From Pyxicephalus adspersus (Eukaryota; Chordata; Amphibia; Anura; Pyxicephalidae): a DNA stretch of 64,000 bases. The translations under genes and the position numbers were made by a program. The DNA is taken from positions 156,479,726-156,543,725 of the forward strand of contig NC_092859.1 in assembly GCF_032062135.1 (NCBI RefSeq), read 5' to 3'. The notes below the pieces were generated by a model, which did not search any database, had not been told where the DNA came from, and was given only the letters and a program-made list of their open reading frames with translations. Positions 1-12,620 of the stretch are shown piece after piece. How positions within the stretch are numbered: the stretch's first letter is position 1; every line of letters starts with the position of its first letter.

Positions 1-330
1 AGTATTTATATAGTGCCAACATTTTGCGCAGCGCTGTACATTAAATAGGGGTTGCAAATGACAGACAGATACAGACAGTGACACAAGAGGAGGAGAGGAC
101 CCTGCCCCGAAGAGCTTACAATCTAAGGGGTGAGGGAAATAGCATACATTAAAAGAGGGAATATAGAATGATGGGTAAATAGTGAAGGTTTTAGGAGACA
201 GATGAAGACAAGTAGGCAAGTTTGAAAAGATGGGTATTGAGTGCTCTTTTAAAAGAGCAGAAAAAAGGAGCAAGCAAAATAGGAGGAGGAAGACCATTCC
301 AGAGAGCTCTAGAAAAGTCTTGGAGCCATG
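1..330 (-). repeat. SINE-like interspersed repeat, family A (antisense copy)
   Basis: Reads on the minus strand as the repeat whose conserved core is tgtaagctcttcggggcagg, followed by the tail ending in gcgctatataaat. The same core occurs in + orientation near 11964, 19430 and 21822. The copy continues into sequence not shared with the shorter + copies, so it is the longest member here. It is cut by the window edge. The family is repeated in the window, but I do not know its formal name. Confidence 0.75.
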
Positions 331-504
331 CATGCGACAAGGTTTTCCTAAGGCAATTTTCTTCTATGTGTTTTTTTTCCATAATCTGTATTTGAACAAG
401 GGCTGGGGCAGGGCTGGGGCAGCCACATATGTGGACCTTGCATTTTAATTTAAGTGACACTTTCAGGTGTTTATCCAGGAGTTGCTCAAAGTTCCACCTA
501 AACA

Positions 505-2029
505 CTCTTCAACATGTCACAACATTAAATTGCATACTGAACACACATACAAATGTACAAGCAAGCATGCATAAGGCACTGAGCACCTTTTGATTATATA
601 CTTTTAGTACATGTCTGCTTTATTACTGACAGGTTGTTTTCCCCAGATGTGTAAAGATAAATCTTTCCTCTTTTTCTTCTCCACCTCAAAGCTAAAAAGA
701 CAAACAATACCTAATTCTCTGTAACAGAAATATAATTTGTCTGCTCTAGCAGACAATCCAAGTGACCTGTGATCAGCAGTTCTAAGCTGAAGTCCATTGT
801 AACCCTTCCTCCGGTGGCCAAATTATAAGAAACATGCCAGAATCTTTACTTGATTTTCCCACAAAGTGAAAACATTGAAACAAATCATCTCTCAGACACG
901 GGGTATTATTCTTCTAGTCATCGGAAAAAGCTTTACAACATATTTATTGTTTCCAGAAGAAGTCATTTATCATTATAACGTTCCTTTTATCCAAAATAGC
1001 TCTTACTAAAGAGAAAACCTCTTACACCAAATGCAAAAACTATTAGCATATCAGAAGGAAACCTTATCTCTATTGTCATAACTTTCCTTGTTTATTTTTA
1101 TTTATCGATTTCCATGAAGTGAAGCATTTGTCATTCGTGCAATAAATTGTCAGGCTTAACAGACAACTCCGTAATGAGTACAGATTGGTGGAGCAGAGGT
1201 AAGTTAGAGCAGTATGTAAAACATAAGTAAATATTATCTCTGCTTGGGATATTTAAAGTATAACTCCAACTTTAAATTAGCTTTAGTTAGCCCCCAGTTC
1301 TATATGAAAAAAAGAATATCCAAGTTCTCCTTACTTTCTCCATGCTCAACTGTTGTCCTCCAGCCATGATCTTCCAATTAGTCCAGTAATAACAGCAAAC
1401 ATGAAGGTCAGTTCAGCCTGTCCCATACAAACCCCTTCTAGGGGGACGAAAAATTAAAATTTAGGCGCCGTTATGAAGCATTATACGGCGCTTCGAGTAA
1501 TCCTTAAGTTCACGATCGTAATACAAATTTTTTTTTAAAACAAAAACTTAAAGAGGGACTCTAAATGGTGGAGGAGCAATAAGCTGGAGCTCAGCTCAAT
1601 ATTAATTGGTTTAGATATCAACCATAAAAGTTTGGATATCCCATCCCTTTCTTTACCAATGAAACTGGCCACAGAAACATACAGAGATGACAAATCTATC
1701 TAGCAGGCACAGAAGGTAAGAAGAACTGAGAAATACCCTTACACACTGCAAAAAAAGAAAGTTTTGGCTCTACACATACCTTCATATTACCTGGGATCTC
1801 TGATTTCCACATTGAACGTCCACATGTAATTTTGCATTTACAACCCCATGTGCTACACACATCCCCCAAAGGAACCGCATAAAGTACTGGAAACAAATGG
1901 GGGGATGTAATTTCTGCTTTCTCTTCCATCTTGTTCCTCTGATTTGAAATAAGCTTCATAAATTAAAACAGAATTGTCTACATACTTCTTAAAATGAAAC
2001 TAATGGGTGTCAACTTCTGACCCCACAAC
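505..2029. other. AT-rich non-coding stretch
   Basis: No coding region or recognisable repeat seen, apart from a small CpG-rich hairpin at 1463-1493. Reading frames here are short and show no family resemblance. Confidence 0.5.
1463..1493. other. CpG-rich perfect-core hairpin
   Basis: AGGCGCCGT at 1463-1471 pairs with ACGGCGCTT at 1485-1493 around a 13-nt loop (one G-T pair). The arms hold several CpGs in a region otherwise almost free of CpG. It could be the remnant of a transposon end or a small structured RNA; nothing else supports either reading. Confidence 0.5.
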
Positions 2030-2710
2030 ACCCAACCTTCTATAGAAACTAGATTACTGGAAAGCCATGCAATTGTCGCATTTTCTGTGTTTATTAGAAA
2101 CGAGCAGCAGCTTCACCAGACAAGTGACAGAATTTGAAACTATGTGCACTGACAAAAGTAGTTTTAGACATGCCTTGTCTGCCCTTTACGGGTTGCTGGC
2201 CAGTTCCCCCCACAAACTCCTTTCTGAGTACTTGGGGGAAGGAATTGGGAGCTTTGTTCTCACACCCACAAAAATTGCAGATGGTACAAATGGCGCATAA
2301 TAACTCTCTCTCCAGTAGCTACCAAGAAACAGGGTACAAGATCTTGTCTAAATGGTATCATACACCTGAGAGATTGCACCGCATTCTCTGAGGAATCCCG
2401 GAAACATGCTGGCGTTGCCTGCGGGACACAGGTACCATGCTACACATTTTCTGGAGCTGTCCAGTATTGCAGGATTTTAGGAGTAGAGTGAGGGAGGTTG
2501 CCCAGAAGTTCACTGATTTTTATGTACCGGATGACCCGGCCTTCTTTCCACTCCACTATAATAACATCCACATGAAAACGTACTGCAAATCGGTTTTGAT
2601 TTATTTGATAAATGGGGCTAGAGCCTGCATTCCCTTTCTATGGAGGCTTAATTACTATGGAGGATTTATAACTATAAATTTCAATAAAAAGTAAATTGTT
2701 TAAAAAAAAA
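2030..2710 (+). mobile_element. L1-clade LINE, 5'-truncated 3' end (reverse transcriptase C-terminus)
   Basis: Pieces of the C-terminal region of an L1-type ORF2 are readable in shifting frames. First comes a segment with HALSALYGLLASSPHKLLSE, then SSSYQETGYKILSKWYHTPE, then the cysteine motif ETCWRCLRDTGTMLHIFWSC, in the place where L1-clade proteins have CWRC...GTLLHIWWSC. The frame is broken by a stop near 2390 and by frameshifts. A polyadenylation signal (AATAAA near 2682) is followed by an A run at 2701-2710. The word AATTGTCT follows the A run and also occurs near 1970, a possible target-site duplication. This is a dead insertion: a retrotransposon 3' end in the usual 5'-truncated form. 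Confidence 0.82.
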
Positions 2711-4548
2711 ATTGTCTTTTAACGCGGACCCATTGTCAAATATTTACCATTATGCAAAATGATCACCCCGTATTTTACATTTTTCTTTTTTATCGTATAT
2801 TTAATTATTTTCTAACTTCCCATCCCGTCATCAATTACTGCTGTGGTGAAAAGACTGAAGGAAAACCCACAGCTTCCTGCGATACCTACATCATATATCC
2901 CTGGAGGATGTGCATTGGACCTTCCTCAAATGCAAATAAACAAGTGTACAATCTCACTCACATTTATGTACATTTGGAGGAAGGCATGTCACCCAATATA
3001 GCAAATGTGTTGTACAAGATTGGGCAGCATTATCAAGAACTTGGAAGAAAGAATATGTTAGCGTAGGTCATATCAACAAGCTCCGTAAAGATGAAGGAAG
3101 CAGTGATATTGCAGGATTCCCTGGGTGCAGTAGGTGAATTAATCAAAGACTTTCAAGAAGAAAAGGTAAGTGATTATACCATACCATTTTATTCACCTGT
3201 CCATATTCCATTGCAGGGCACTGCCATCTTCTTCCATCTTCTCTTCCTTCTTGCAATCTTTGGCCATCTTGGATCGCCAGGCCGGTATTATGGAACTCCC
3301 ACACACTTGCATTAAGTCCCAAGGTGCAAGCGAAGCCAGGATTACCGGGAATCCTGGCAACCAAAGCGGAAAACTTTTTTGACAGTTCCATGGAGCGATG
3401 GGCCAGGTAGAAAGGATTATCGCCTATTCCAAAAGAACGTGCTTAATCGAACATTTTGAAAAGTGGATCAGTCTGCTTTATTGCTTAGCCACATATTAAA
3501 TAAAAAAATACAGTATGATTTTTGAAAATCTATTTTATATACATGCACATGCCCAGACAAACACGTTATATTTATTAATTATGCTTACATTATACCTAAT
3601 CCTAGGACTGATATCCAGCATCTTGACTCTAAATTTGCCTTTTTGTAAGATTCGAGAAGCTTTCCTGCCCAGCTGAGTTTATATTCCAGTAATGGCCCCT
3701 TGGAGAGAGGTGACAAGTTGCTGAATCCCGGATTGGACCCCAAGCCTCTAGGAAGAAGTCTCAGCGTGTCACTCAATATAGAAACCCTAATCACTTCAGC
3801 TCCCCATCCACCCTGTTGCGTTGGGCTTTTTAGTTTTTTTGATCCGATATCCCTGCTCAAAATTTCTGCTGACCTCCTCACAAACAGGATAACCCTCCAA
3901 AGACATTTTATTATTTTATTTGTAAAGCAACAAGCATTTTCTTTTTTTTCCATGACAGAATACAGCAAATATAGAAAAAAAAAAATAAACTACATATTTC
4001 CAATGTTCTTTAATAAATGATGTATGAACACCTTGTGACGGGCCCCTGGGATGGGAGCCTGTAAAGTAGTCTTATGACTGTACACAGAGTTAATTAGGGA
4101 TGTGCTGGCCCCAAGCATTTTCCGGCAAAGACATGAAAATCCTGGTGCTTTGTCTCTGGAGGAGATGTGCCGTGTTACCATCCTTGCTTCCCAGCTCAGT
4201 AATATTGTATGACATGCATGAAGCATCACCGAGACCTCAAACTGCCAAGAACAGAGCAGGTTAGTCCAAGATGCAACACACTGAAAATATTGTTCTGAGG
4301 TTATAAAGGGCCACATATTAAATTGGCAGATTGTGGCCAGATTCAGCACCATTTCAGAAATTGGATTTTTTTCTTGTTTTCTGTTTGTCAGTGCAATGTT
4401 AAAATAAATAAATGTAATACTAAAGCGTTTTTTTCACCATTGCAGCAAAATATTAAGGGCTATTTTCAAATAAAAGTGGAAAAAATATTTTTTTAATGCA
4501 ATGTGTATTTATATGCACAAATGCACAATGAATGCGGAACTATTTATT
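2711..4548. other. Non-coding stretch, nothing recognised
   Basis: Several 70-127 codon frames occur on both strands but overlap each other and carry no motif I recognise. No repeat copy from elsewhere in the window was seen. Confidence 0.45.
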
Positions 4549-4645
4549 ATTACACAGTATTTATATAGCGCCAACATATTGAGCAGAGCTGGACAAAGTC
4601 CATAGTCATGTCACTAGCTGTCCCTCAAAGGGGCTCCCCTATCCT
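4549..4645 (-). repeat. V-SINE tail (antisense fragment)
   Basis: Reverse complement of the 3' part of the V-SINE copy at 27612-27949: the stretch gagcccctttgagggacag and the tail ending in ttggcgctatataaatactg. The tRNA-like head is missing, so this is a 5'-truncated insertion, which is usual for SINEs copied by LINE machinery. Confidence 0.75.
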
Positions 4646-6394
4646 ACCCCTCCCCTGGTCATCTATTTCATTATTAGTGTATTTGAACAGATTTTTTTTT
4701 TGCATTTTTCCAAAGTTCAATGATTTTCTCAGATCCTGCCAGTCCACCCAACGCAGCTTCCAATGAAGCAGACCAATCACTAAATGAATTACTATATATA
4801 AAAGAATGAATAAACTATAGTAAAAAAAAGTGTTCTTTTTTTTCCTAAACAGACCCCTTTATGCCGCAGCAGTAAAAACTAAATGGGAAACCCATAGCCT
4901 TCCTGGGATACGTATGTCAAAAATTGCAGCTCAAAATGCATCTAATGAACAAAAAACCCTCTAATCTGGGAAAAAAACCCTACCGAACTATTTAAAAGGT
5001 GGAAAGTGGGAAACCGTCTCCATTGCTGGGAAAATCATATGATCTCACCCCTGAGCCCATGGCCTGATGAACCTAATATCACCTTAACCCCACCCTTTAC
5101 CTCCGCCTACAAATCTTCAAGCTGACCCTTTAATAACCTTAAAACAATGACTTTAACCCTATCCTGTCTGCTCCCTGTTCCCCCAGTTAGGCAGGTCTTC
5201 TGCTAAGCTCCCCTGAATTGCTCGCTTGAGGTCTTTTTTGCCCCCTTTCCTAATCTGAGGATTGTCATTGGGTGTTGTATTTGGCCAAAACTTCAAGGTC
5301 AAGGTCCAGCTACCTTTTAGCGTAAGTTGCTTTGCTGGACCATGATAGCCTGAACAACTAGAATCTTTGCTCAATGGCAAAACGGTATTGTCATGATACT
5401 GGTTCAGCCAACACAATCAATGCCAAGACTTTGCATAGGTGATTAAACCTCTTTAAGTGACTTTGTTTAGAAAGCAAGAATCCAAATGCAGCATCAGCCT
5501 AATACTGCCGGAGCAGAAGGTGGAGGAGTGATAGAGAGAGTCATAGAAAGAGAATATTTAGAAAAGAAACAGATTTTCATCAAGGGAGAGCTGGCAGGCA
5601 CTGTATATTAAAGCTGCCAACTCAAAAGCATCTAATACATAGATCAAGATGGGAAATTTCACATTTCACTATAAAGATCGGAATCTAGGGATGGGTTGGC
5701 TTATTATTGGAACATTTTACTAAAGACAGGCAGCGTTCATAGAATATATCTAACTTACACATATAAAGAACTTATACTTCTAGGCCAGGAATACGTTTTA
5801 TGTATTTATGTCACACATGCTAACTTGCCCAATGCTTAGGTTGGGTTAAAAACACACAAGTAATATACTTCTTTTATTGAGACTAAAAACATCCCATACA
5901 ATGGGTAATGATCTAATTTTGTTGCAAATAAACCTTTTGGGCTCATTTAAACTTCTGCATTAAGTGGAACATCCGTTTCTACAACGCTTTTCATTTGGAT
6001 GACACCTCAACTAAAAAGCACTCTTACCAAAAACTCAAAGGGGTGGGGTGGTTGGGGTGGTGCTTTACAAAAAGGGGTTTTGTTTTTTTGGCTTGTTAGG
6101 GTGTGTGAGAAGACCAATCCATAACCTCATTCAAAGTACTAAATAGACAAACCCCAAAGAGTTTTCAGAGGATCAAATGAAAAGAAAAAGGAAAAAAGAA
6201 AGCTATATATTTGTATAGTATTATAAATAGTTAACAAGTATATAAAATACAATGAACCAATCAAATGAGTCCATTGCATAGGTCCTATGTTCGCCACATT
6301 AATACGTGGGATTGGTAGGACAAAGTGCTAGAAAGAGGTGGACTACATAACATTTAAAGGTAAAGATCTCAAGTAGAGCTTGAGCTCATCTCTT

Positions 6395-6425
6395 GACGCG
6401 CTTCGCGGTTGGGCTTCGACAGGGG
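6395..6425 (-). ncRNA. Hammerhead-like hairpin motif, copy 1 (degenerate)
   Basis: On the minus strand this reads CCCCTGTCGAAGCC, then a short loop, then CGCGAAGCGCGTC. It matches the family consensus CCTGANGAAGCC - loop - GGCGAAACGCGTYGGG, with A6 of the CTGANGA box changed to T and GAAA changed to GAAG. Outer flanks CATC and GATG can still pair. It is probably a decayed member. Confidence 0.4.
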
Positions 6426-7076
6426 ATGGGGAGAACCAGTAAATATATACTAATATGTATATGTATATTTCCTTCCTTATAAGCTGGGCATGCACCTATA
6501 AGCATTTGATTTAGGCAAGCATGGATTCATTGGGAGAGTTATAAACTAAAAATGATCACTAATGGCACTTTTTACACTTGCGGTTGAAAACCTTTGCTGT
6601 TAGCAGCTCCTCTTCAATACTGGGTGGTTTACCTGTGCTTCTTTTATAATAACTACAGTTCATCCTCAAACACACTTCACTTCTGTGTCATGCGTTTGAG
6701 TGCAGTTTACTGCAGTTCAATATTTCAATATCAATATTTTGGTGTTGAAAAAGCTTTACTGTCAGAGTGCCACATCCATATTATATAAATATCTCCTCTT
6801 TTTTAGAAGATTTATAGAACTTTTAAGGCACTCATACCACTCTACTTCCATTAAACATATTTTCTCATCATATCCTAAAAACACAATTGGGTGAATAAGT
6901 AAAAAAAATATTCACTTGCGATCCCAATTTCATTACATTTGTCTCCATTTTATTTTGACGCATTTCACTGATTTAGCTTCCTCAGCAACAATTTGGAACA
7001 TCAGTAATTATTTATAAATATTTCCAATTAAAAATTCATCATGGGTAGCTCATATATTCATCAGTCCTCTGTCTTT

Positions 7077-7213
7077 GGGCCTAATTTTTAAAGCTCTTCA
7101 AGGATGGAGGGGATACAATCCTGGACCAGATCTATTCCAGGTTTGTTGAATCACCCAGCTTTACTGATGAAAGTGTATCTTCTCCAGCCTTGGAGGGCTT
7201 TAATAAATCGACC
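7077..7213. repeat. Foldback MITE, family F (internally deleted copy)
   Basis: Begins gggcctaatttttaaagctc and ends ggctttaataaatcgaccca, the two inverted termini of the foldback family seen in full at 39295-39517. The right arm (cctggaccagatc... to the end) is nearly complete, while most of the left arm is missing. Confidence 0.75.
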
Positions 7214-7431
7214 CATATTGCCTCTGCTCCCAATGTGCACTGTCTGCAGAGGGAGCACCTTGAAGGAGGCATGTCTTACTTGGTCTCTATTTACTCAACA
7301 CAATTTCATCTTTTATATTGAAAATGAGAAATGTTTAAAGTCTTCATAAATCAGAATCTTCCTGATACCAGTACGGCTACCATTGGTGTTCATCATGCAT
7401 GGATTGATTGACAGTGTGATAAAAATCAGTG

Positions 7432-7532
7432 ACCCTGATTTATTAAAGCTATCCAAGGCTTGAGAAAATCCACTTTCATCAGTTAACCTGGGCGATTCAG
7501 CAAACCTCGAATGGATTTCATAAAAGTGTACA
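7432..7532. repeat. Foldback MITE, family F (left half only)
   Basis: Starts ccctgatttattaaagctat and runs through ctttcatcag, gattcagcaaacc and tggatttcataaaag, then stops where the GC-rich island at 7533 begins. Only one arm is present. Confidence 0.7.
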
Positions 7533-7735
7533 CAGTCTGACAGAGGGCTATCCCCAGAGGGCTATCCCCAGACGCAGACTGCGTGCACGTGGTGCGGGGG
7601 GAGGTCCTGGGGACGCCGTCCTATAAAGGAGCTGCGTCTGCTTGATCTCCCTGCTCCTCTGCAAGCAAGCTAACCATTCAGGACTGATAGTCTGTCGAAT
7701 ACCTGGAATCTTCACCTATACATCATATAAGGTAA
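7533..7735 (+). promoter_or_regulatory. GC-rich island with TATA-like box, promoter-like
   Basis: A locally GC-rich block (7550-7620) contains two tandem 14-bp units (agggctatccccag). It is followed by cctataaagg at about 7620-7629 and then about 100 bp ending in a splice-donor-like ataag/gtaaca near 7730. The order of GC-rich block, TATA box, short leader and donor resembles a small RNA polymerase II promoter, perhaps the 5' end of a transposon. No coding frame follows, and the call rests on layout only. Confidence 0.3.
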
Positions 7736-8240
7736 CATAACAGGTTGAGGTTAAGACACTATTTCTGGATACTCCTATAGTACTTCTTTGAATACAAACT
7801 TACACTATGTATTTGTTTCTAGATTCCTAATATTAGGATTTTAGCAAAGCTGCAACAGCATTGCTCCTATTATAGGGGAGCGTTAAATGTTACTTCACAT
7901 TAAACATACTTTGGAGGCACTATACCCTCCTGACCTTTTACAATAAGCATAGTACACCACTCCACAGGATCATGTAAGTGTTAACAGCTTTTTTGATAAT
8001 TAATAGATTTTATGAATCTATAATGGATTGACACATCCTAAATAATTGATTAAATAAAGTAACATATTGTTCATGTACATAGCTCAATACTACTCTACTA
8101 TAAGGTCTAGGGTATTTTGATGCATTAAGCACAATGATTTATACTGTTCATGCTTTAAATACCAGTATACACCTGATACTGTACTACTTAAGCAATACAT
8201 TTTTTAATGATTTAGATACAACTACTGCAAGTGGCAAATA

Positions 8241-8311
8241 CATGTTGTCAAGCTAATACCCCTGAGGAAGCCAGGTTTGGCGAAATGCGTTGGGTACAAC
8301 TAGCAACATGA
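8241..8311 (+). ncRNA. Hammerhead-like hairpin motif, copy 2
   Basis: Core 8261-8295: CCTGAGGAAGCC, loop with GCCA/TGGC pairing, then GGCGAAATGCGTTGGGT. ACCC at 8257-8260 pairs with GGGT at 8292-8295. Outside an internal loop, CATGTTG (8241-8247) pairs with CAACATG (8305-8311). The CTGANGA box, the GAAA box, a U-type cleavage position and stems I and II are all recognisable. The palindrome in the stem III position is ATGCGT instead of ACGCGT. An extra A sits between the CTGAGGA box and stem II. Confidence 0.5.
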
Positions 8312-8649
8312 ATCTATGGTTAAAAATCTGTATGGCAAGTAAATGTATATGACTGACGACTTGCTGCATGTCTAGTGGCCTCTGGGGCCTATGTTGGACC
8401 ACAAGAAACTATTATGGTCCAAATCGAACTTATTATACTCACATTGTTTTAGAGCACTAGATTGTATGGTGGCCTACTTTTCAATCTATGTTGTTTTAGA
8501 CTACTTTGTTATATTTACAATATATATTATTACACTTTTTGTGCCGAAAACCCCACTCTATCTGTCTCCTTTGTTTTTTGGCCTCCTTTCTGATGGTGTT
8601 TGGAAACCTTTTAAATATACTTGATCCCATAGTTTGAAGAAGCTGTAGA

Positions 8650-9505
8650 AAGGTGAATTTCAGTCTTATTGTTTTGATAAACAGTAGCAAAAATATCATG
8701 TGTAATAAAGAATTGGAACTTCAAGCATTTTATTACAACGGTTCACAAATTTCAGAAAAAAAAGTCAATATATTTCGGTTTTCGTAGTTTTAATGAATCT
8801 GAAGGACTGAAATGTCCATTTTAACGTATGTGCTAAAAATGGAAAATATTCACAGATTTCATTTTCCAGTTTGCAACATGGTTGGAAACAGAACCCAGTG
8901 AATTGTCACTGTCTCTTCAGAGTTAAACACTTCACAGCTAATTGTAACATTTCTGCATTCAAAGAATAAAATAATTGTTTTGGAAAAAAAGGAAAGTGCG
9001 GCAGGTCAGCCTAAAACCTTTGAAATGCTGGCCACATACCTGGTGTAAAATGATATTTCCATAAATTCGGACATTCAGACTGCGCTAATGAAGCGCCGCA
9101 CACAGCTGTCCACTTTTTGTGAAAAATATTCCCCCCTACTTGATATTAAACACTACGGGGGATAGGCAACCTTTATTCATGAACTCAAAATACCTCAATT
9201 TTAACAACAAAAAAGAAGAATATCAGATATCAGTGTATCTGTATGCTGGCAAATGCAGAACAAGAGGATCCTGTCACCAGATCATTCTTCTCTACAATAA
9301 TTTTGCTTTAACACAAAGTTAAATAAACTTAAAAAAATTTTTTTTTGTTTTTGTCAATAAGTTTTCATTAACATTTTTAAGATTGGAAGACAAAAGGAAA
9401 ACAGAGAGAAAACAGTGCCTGTAAGGGAAAACATTACAAAGCTTGGAAAACATCTAAACCCCTCAGTATACATCATATAACTTAAATCAAGGGGGTAAAG
9501 TTACA
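8650..9505. other. AT-rich non-coding stretch
   Basis: No gene or repeat copy recognised. A long A/T block near 9330-9400 could be the A-tail side of an antisense LINE remnant, but no LINE coding motif follows it directly. Confidence 0.35.
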
Positions 9506-9507
9506 CA

Positions 9508-9706
9508 AAGGGCCTGATTTATTAAAGCTCGGCAAGACTGGAAAAGATGTTATCATTGGAGAACCTGGGTGATTCAACAAATCTGGAAATGGATTTCTTA
9601 AAAATACTTTGGTATTAGATGGTAAATGTTTTAATCCTAGACTGGATCCAAACAAGGTTTGCTGGATCACCCCAAATTGGGGAGTCTTCATAAAAACAGA
9701 CCCCGA
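9508..9706. repeat. Foldback MITE, family F
   Basis: Starts gggcctgatttattaaagct and carries the paired words of the family (gaacctgggtgattcaacaa on the left, gtttgctggatcacccc on the right). The right end is degraded (ataaaaacagacccc). Confidence 0.75.
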
Positions 9707-10239
9707 GTGTTATCCGTAAAATGAGATTGTTTAGTAAACCCTCTTGGGACAGTGAAGATACCCAATTTCACAATCCACATTGGGTATCAGTAAAAGAAAA
9801 GAGAAACCCCAAAAACAATCCGAAAAGGCTGGAATGGGGTATGCCTAACTCAAGATATAAATAACCAGAAGATCCAGATCCAGAAGGACTGAGACTGCTA
9901 TTGGGTGCCACCATGCGATGATAGCAGTCTCTGGAGACCCAAGTGACACACTTAAGTATTCCAATTTGCTTCAGTCTTGACAGCTATAAAAAAAAAAAGG
10001 TTATGTAGGGAGATAAGGTCAAGAATGAAGGAACTGGTTGTGATGTGCAGGAAAGGAAGTAGATGGGGGAGGGGGGTTCTCCTGCAGAACTTCTTTTTAG
10101 TAACCTTTAGCATCACCAACCCCCCATTACCCTGGTATACAACCTTGCCTTGTCGGCAACCTTCAACCTTCTCTCTATTTTACTACTTCTCCTTGATTTG
10201 CTGTGGCTTGTCTTGTCTGATAGCCATTCCTACATTGAA

Positions 10240-10640
10240 GTCATCTGATCTCTGTCACCCCTGGTGGGGGCAGCTTCGGGGCAGGCGACCTGATGACCTC
10301 CTTGCAGAAAAGTTGTCTGGTGGCCACTAGGGTCACCAGCTCATCACTTCTTGTGCAATACACTAATGAAGACCAAAAGTCATTTAGATTCTCCATCTCA
10401 GACAATCCTGTGTTACCTGCCAGGAGGCTACCAAAACAACACCCTTGACTAGTCCCTCTAAAGATTGGAAAGGAATTTGATTTGAATCTTGAGTATTGAA
10501 CACATGCCTCTGATGAGGCGTACGGAGAGGAGACCAAATGTTAAAAATAAGCCCCAGCAGTGTTGAAAATAGAAAAAAATATGGCCAAGAAATAGAATTT
10601 AATGCCTTCTGAAAGTGCAGCGATAGCAAAATAGAGGGAG
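10240..10640 (-). mobile_element. L1-clade LINE fragment, reverse transcriptase core
   Basis: On the minus strand, a first frame reads QKALNSISWPYFFLF. A second, shifted frame reads NSFPIFRGTSQGCCFGSLLA. These match the conserved palm of L1-type reverse transcriptases (the FDxxxWP...LF block, followed by FPIxRGTRQGCPLSPLLF) in the correct order and spacing. The reading frame shifts between the two blocks, so the fragment is dead. Neither the 3' end nor the endonuclease domain is recognisable next to it. Confidence 0.72.
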
Positions 10641-10821
10641 ATGATCCCTATGGGCAAGCAGGGAGATGGTGTACTATTCTAAAAACATTTATTAAAAATG
10701 GGGAAAAAATTATGACATGGGCTTGATCTCTATCTTTTTTCTCTTTTAAAGGTTAAAATATTTTGTACTTTTAGCTATGATGAGTGATGGATACTTTTAA
10801 ACAATCTTTTGTTTATTATTG

Positions 10822-10945
10822 TTGGCCACCAGTAGATGGCAATGTGTCTTCATTTAAAGTGTGTAACAAACTTGTGTCACTAATGGCAAGATTTTGTTAC
10901 ACACATTACATGGGGACACAGCACCATTTAGTGGTGTGGCCTAAG
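10822..10945. repeat. Palindromic MITE with CCAGTAGATGGC ends, copy 1
   Basis: Left end ccaccagtagatggcaatg (10826 on). The inner arm aaagtgtgtaacaaa is matched by tttgttacacacatta, and the right end is the inverted accatttagtggtgtgg. A second copy with the same plan lies at 38902-39015. The total length is about 120 bp and no coding capacity is seen. Confidence 0.7.
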
Positions 10946-11904
10946 AAAAAAGCAAAAAGAATGCTTATGTTTACAGCGCTGATTACATCACTAGCCATAA
11001 AACAATTGAAAGGTAAAATTTGAGCAGCTGGTTTTAAATAAATAAAGGGCCTTAGTAAAAAGTATATAAGTGAGGCCGTTTATGCTAAAATTCTTCATTC
11101 ATAACTCAATAAATGGATATGACCAAAAAAAAGCTCTGAAAGTAAGATCAATATATTTAGAACTTTTTTGTGTGTAAGAATAACAAACAGAATTGAAAAT
11201 AATTAAAATAAAATCTGAACAGCTAAGAATCATCCATTCTAAGTGCATCTGTCTCATACACAATGCATGTAGCCATGTCAATCAGTGACTGATAAGTGAA
11301 AACTTTTTTCAATCATGGCCCAACTAATGAGGGTGGTTGGTACTCAGCCCAAACACTGACAATACCACTTATAACAATATGGTTGAGATATATTCCCAAT
11401 GCTGTCATATTTATGATTTGTTTAACACAAAGAAGTCCTGGCCTTCATTACATGTAAACACACTGGATGTAAAAGTCAATTCTAATATTGCAGGTGCATC
11501 AATCAAAAAATATTCAATGATTTCGAGTGTGAGCGCAAACATAATGAAATGTAACTCTATATGTATATGAACTGGGAATGTCTCTTCTTTTTCTTTATTG
11601 ATTGAATCTTTTTGATTTATCCTCTCCTCCTGTCATTTCTTTTTATCATCAATATCCCCTATATCCCAATTTCTGATCACTTTGTTATTTCATAAGTCAT
11701 TCTACTCAAATTATCTCCAAATTAGATTCTGGTAATTTTGCAAATTTTCTATTTTTTCAAAGCTTTTCTTGCAATCTTTAATTTTTTTTTATATCTTATT
11801 TTTCAGAGGACAATGAAACCATAAATAAAAACAAAGATAGTGCACACTAACAACAAAAGTTTTTTAGTTACAATGATTCAATAGGGTGAATTGAATCTTT
11901 TCAA

Positions 11905-12132
11905 ACCATCACTACTTGCCACCACTACATATCCCCCTCCTATTGTGTGTAAATTCCCCCACCTACTAGATTGTAAGCTCTTCGGGGCAGGGTCCTCTCC
12001 TCCTGTATCACTGTTTGTATTAGTCTGTATTAGTCTGTCATTTGCAACCCCTATTTAATGTACAGCGGTACGGAATATGTTGGCACTATATAAATCCTGT
12101 TTATTAATAATAATAATAATAATAATAATACC
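11905..12132 (+). repeat. SINE-like repeat, family A
   Basis: Contains actacttgccaccactacat, the core agattgtaagctcttcgggg and the tail tgttggcactatataaatcc. It ends in an (AAT)n run at 12108-12131. A related copy at 21748-21955 shares the same upstream block. Confidence 0.8.
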
Positions 12133-12539
12133 TAGCTTGGCTTTAACATAAGACAGTCGTTAGCCAATAAACGATATATAATACATCATTAGGTTTGACT
12201 AAAAGCAGAGGCACGGGTGGAACAGCAATACACAATTCCCAGACCTTAATGAAATCCTCTACCCATCAATCCTTTTCCAGTGAAGCCTATATCCAGTCCA
12301 TCTTAAATAGGTGGCACAGTTTTTCCAGAAAGAGGTCCAATGTGGCAATCTGTATTTTAAAGCGGAACTATAGATCTGCTTTGAAATTTTGTAAAAAGAC
12401 GGGTCTCTTTTGCTGAAAGAGAAGGTGATATTACAAAATATAAATGGGTATATAAGTTTTAAAGTAATTGGAGTCCCTTGACTATTGCGTGGTATGATCA
12501 CCTAGTCCGAACCCTATCGTGGGATTTTAATCAATTTTT

Positions 12540-12620
12540 TTGGTAGTCTGGATCAGCTATGTCTATACGGTTTTATCTGGAATATGTTTATTTTCCTAGT
12601 GGGTGTACATTGATGTCTCT
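12540..12620 (+). repeat. Fragment of repeat family G
   Basis: Matches the 3' part of the repeat at 28020-28235 (tctggatca...atctggaatatgtttatttt...tgatgtct). Only about 80 bp remain. Confidence 0.55.

Noticed and set aside
2752..3168. Plus-strand frames followed by a donor-like gaaaag/gtaagtg at 3168
   Set aside because: The frame breaks at 3066 and the next starts after a stop; no domain is recognisable and there is no clear acceptor. Too weak for an exon call.
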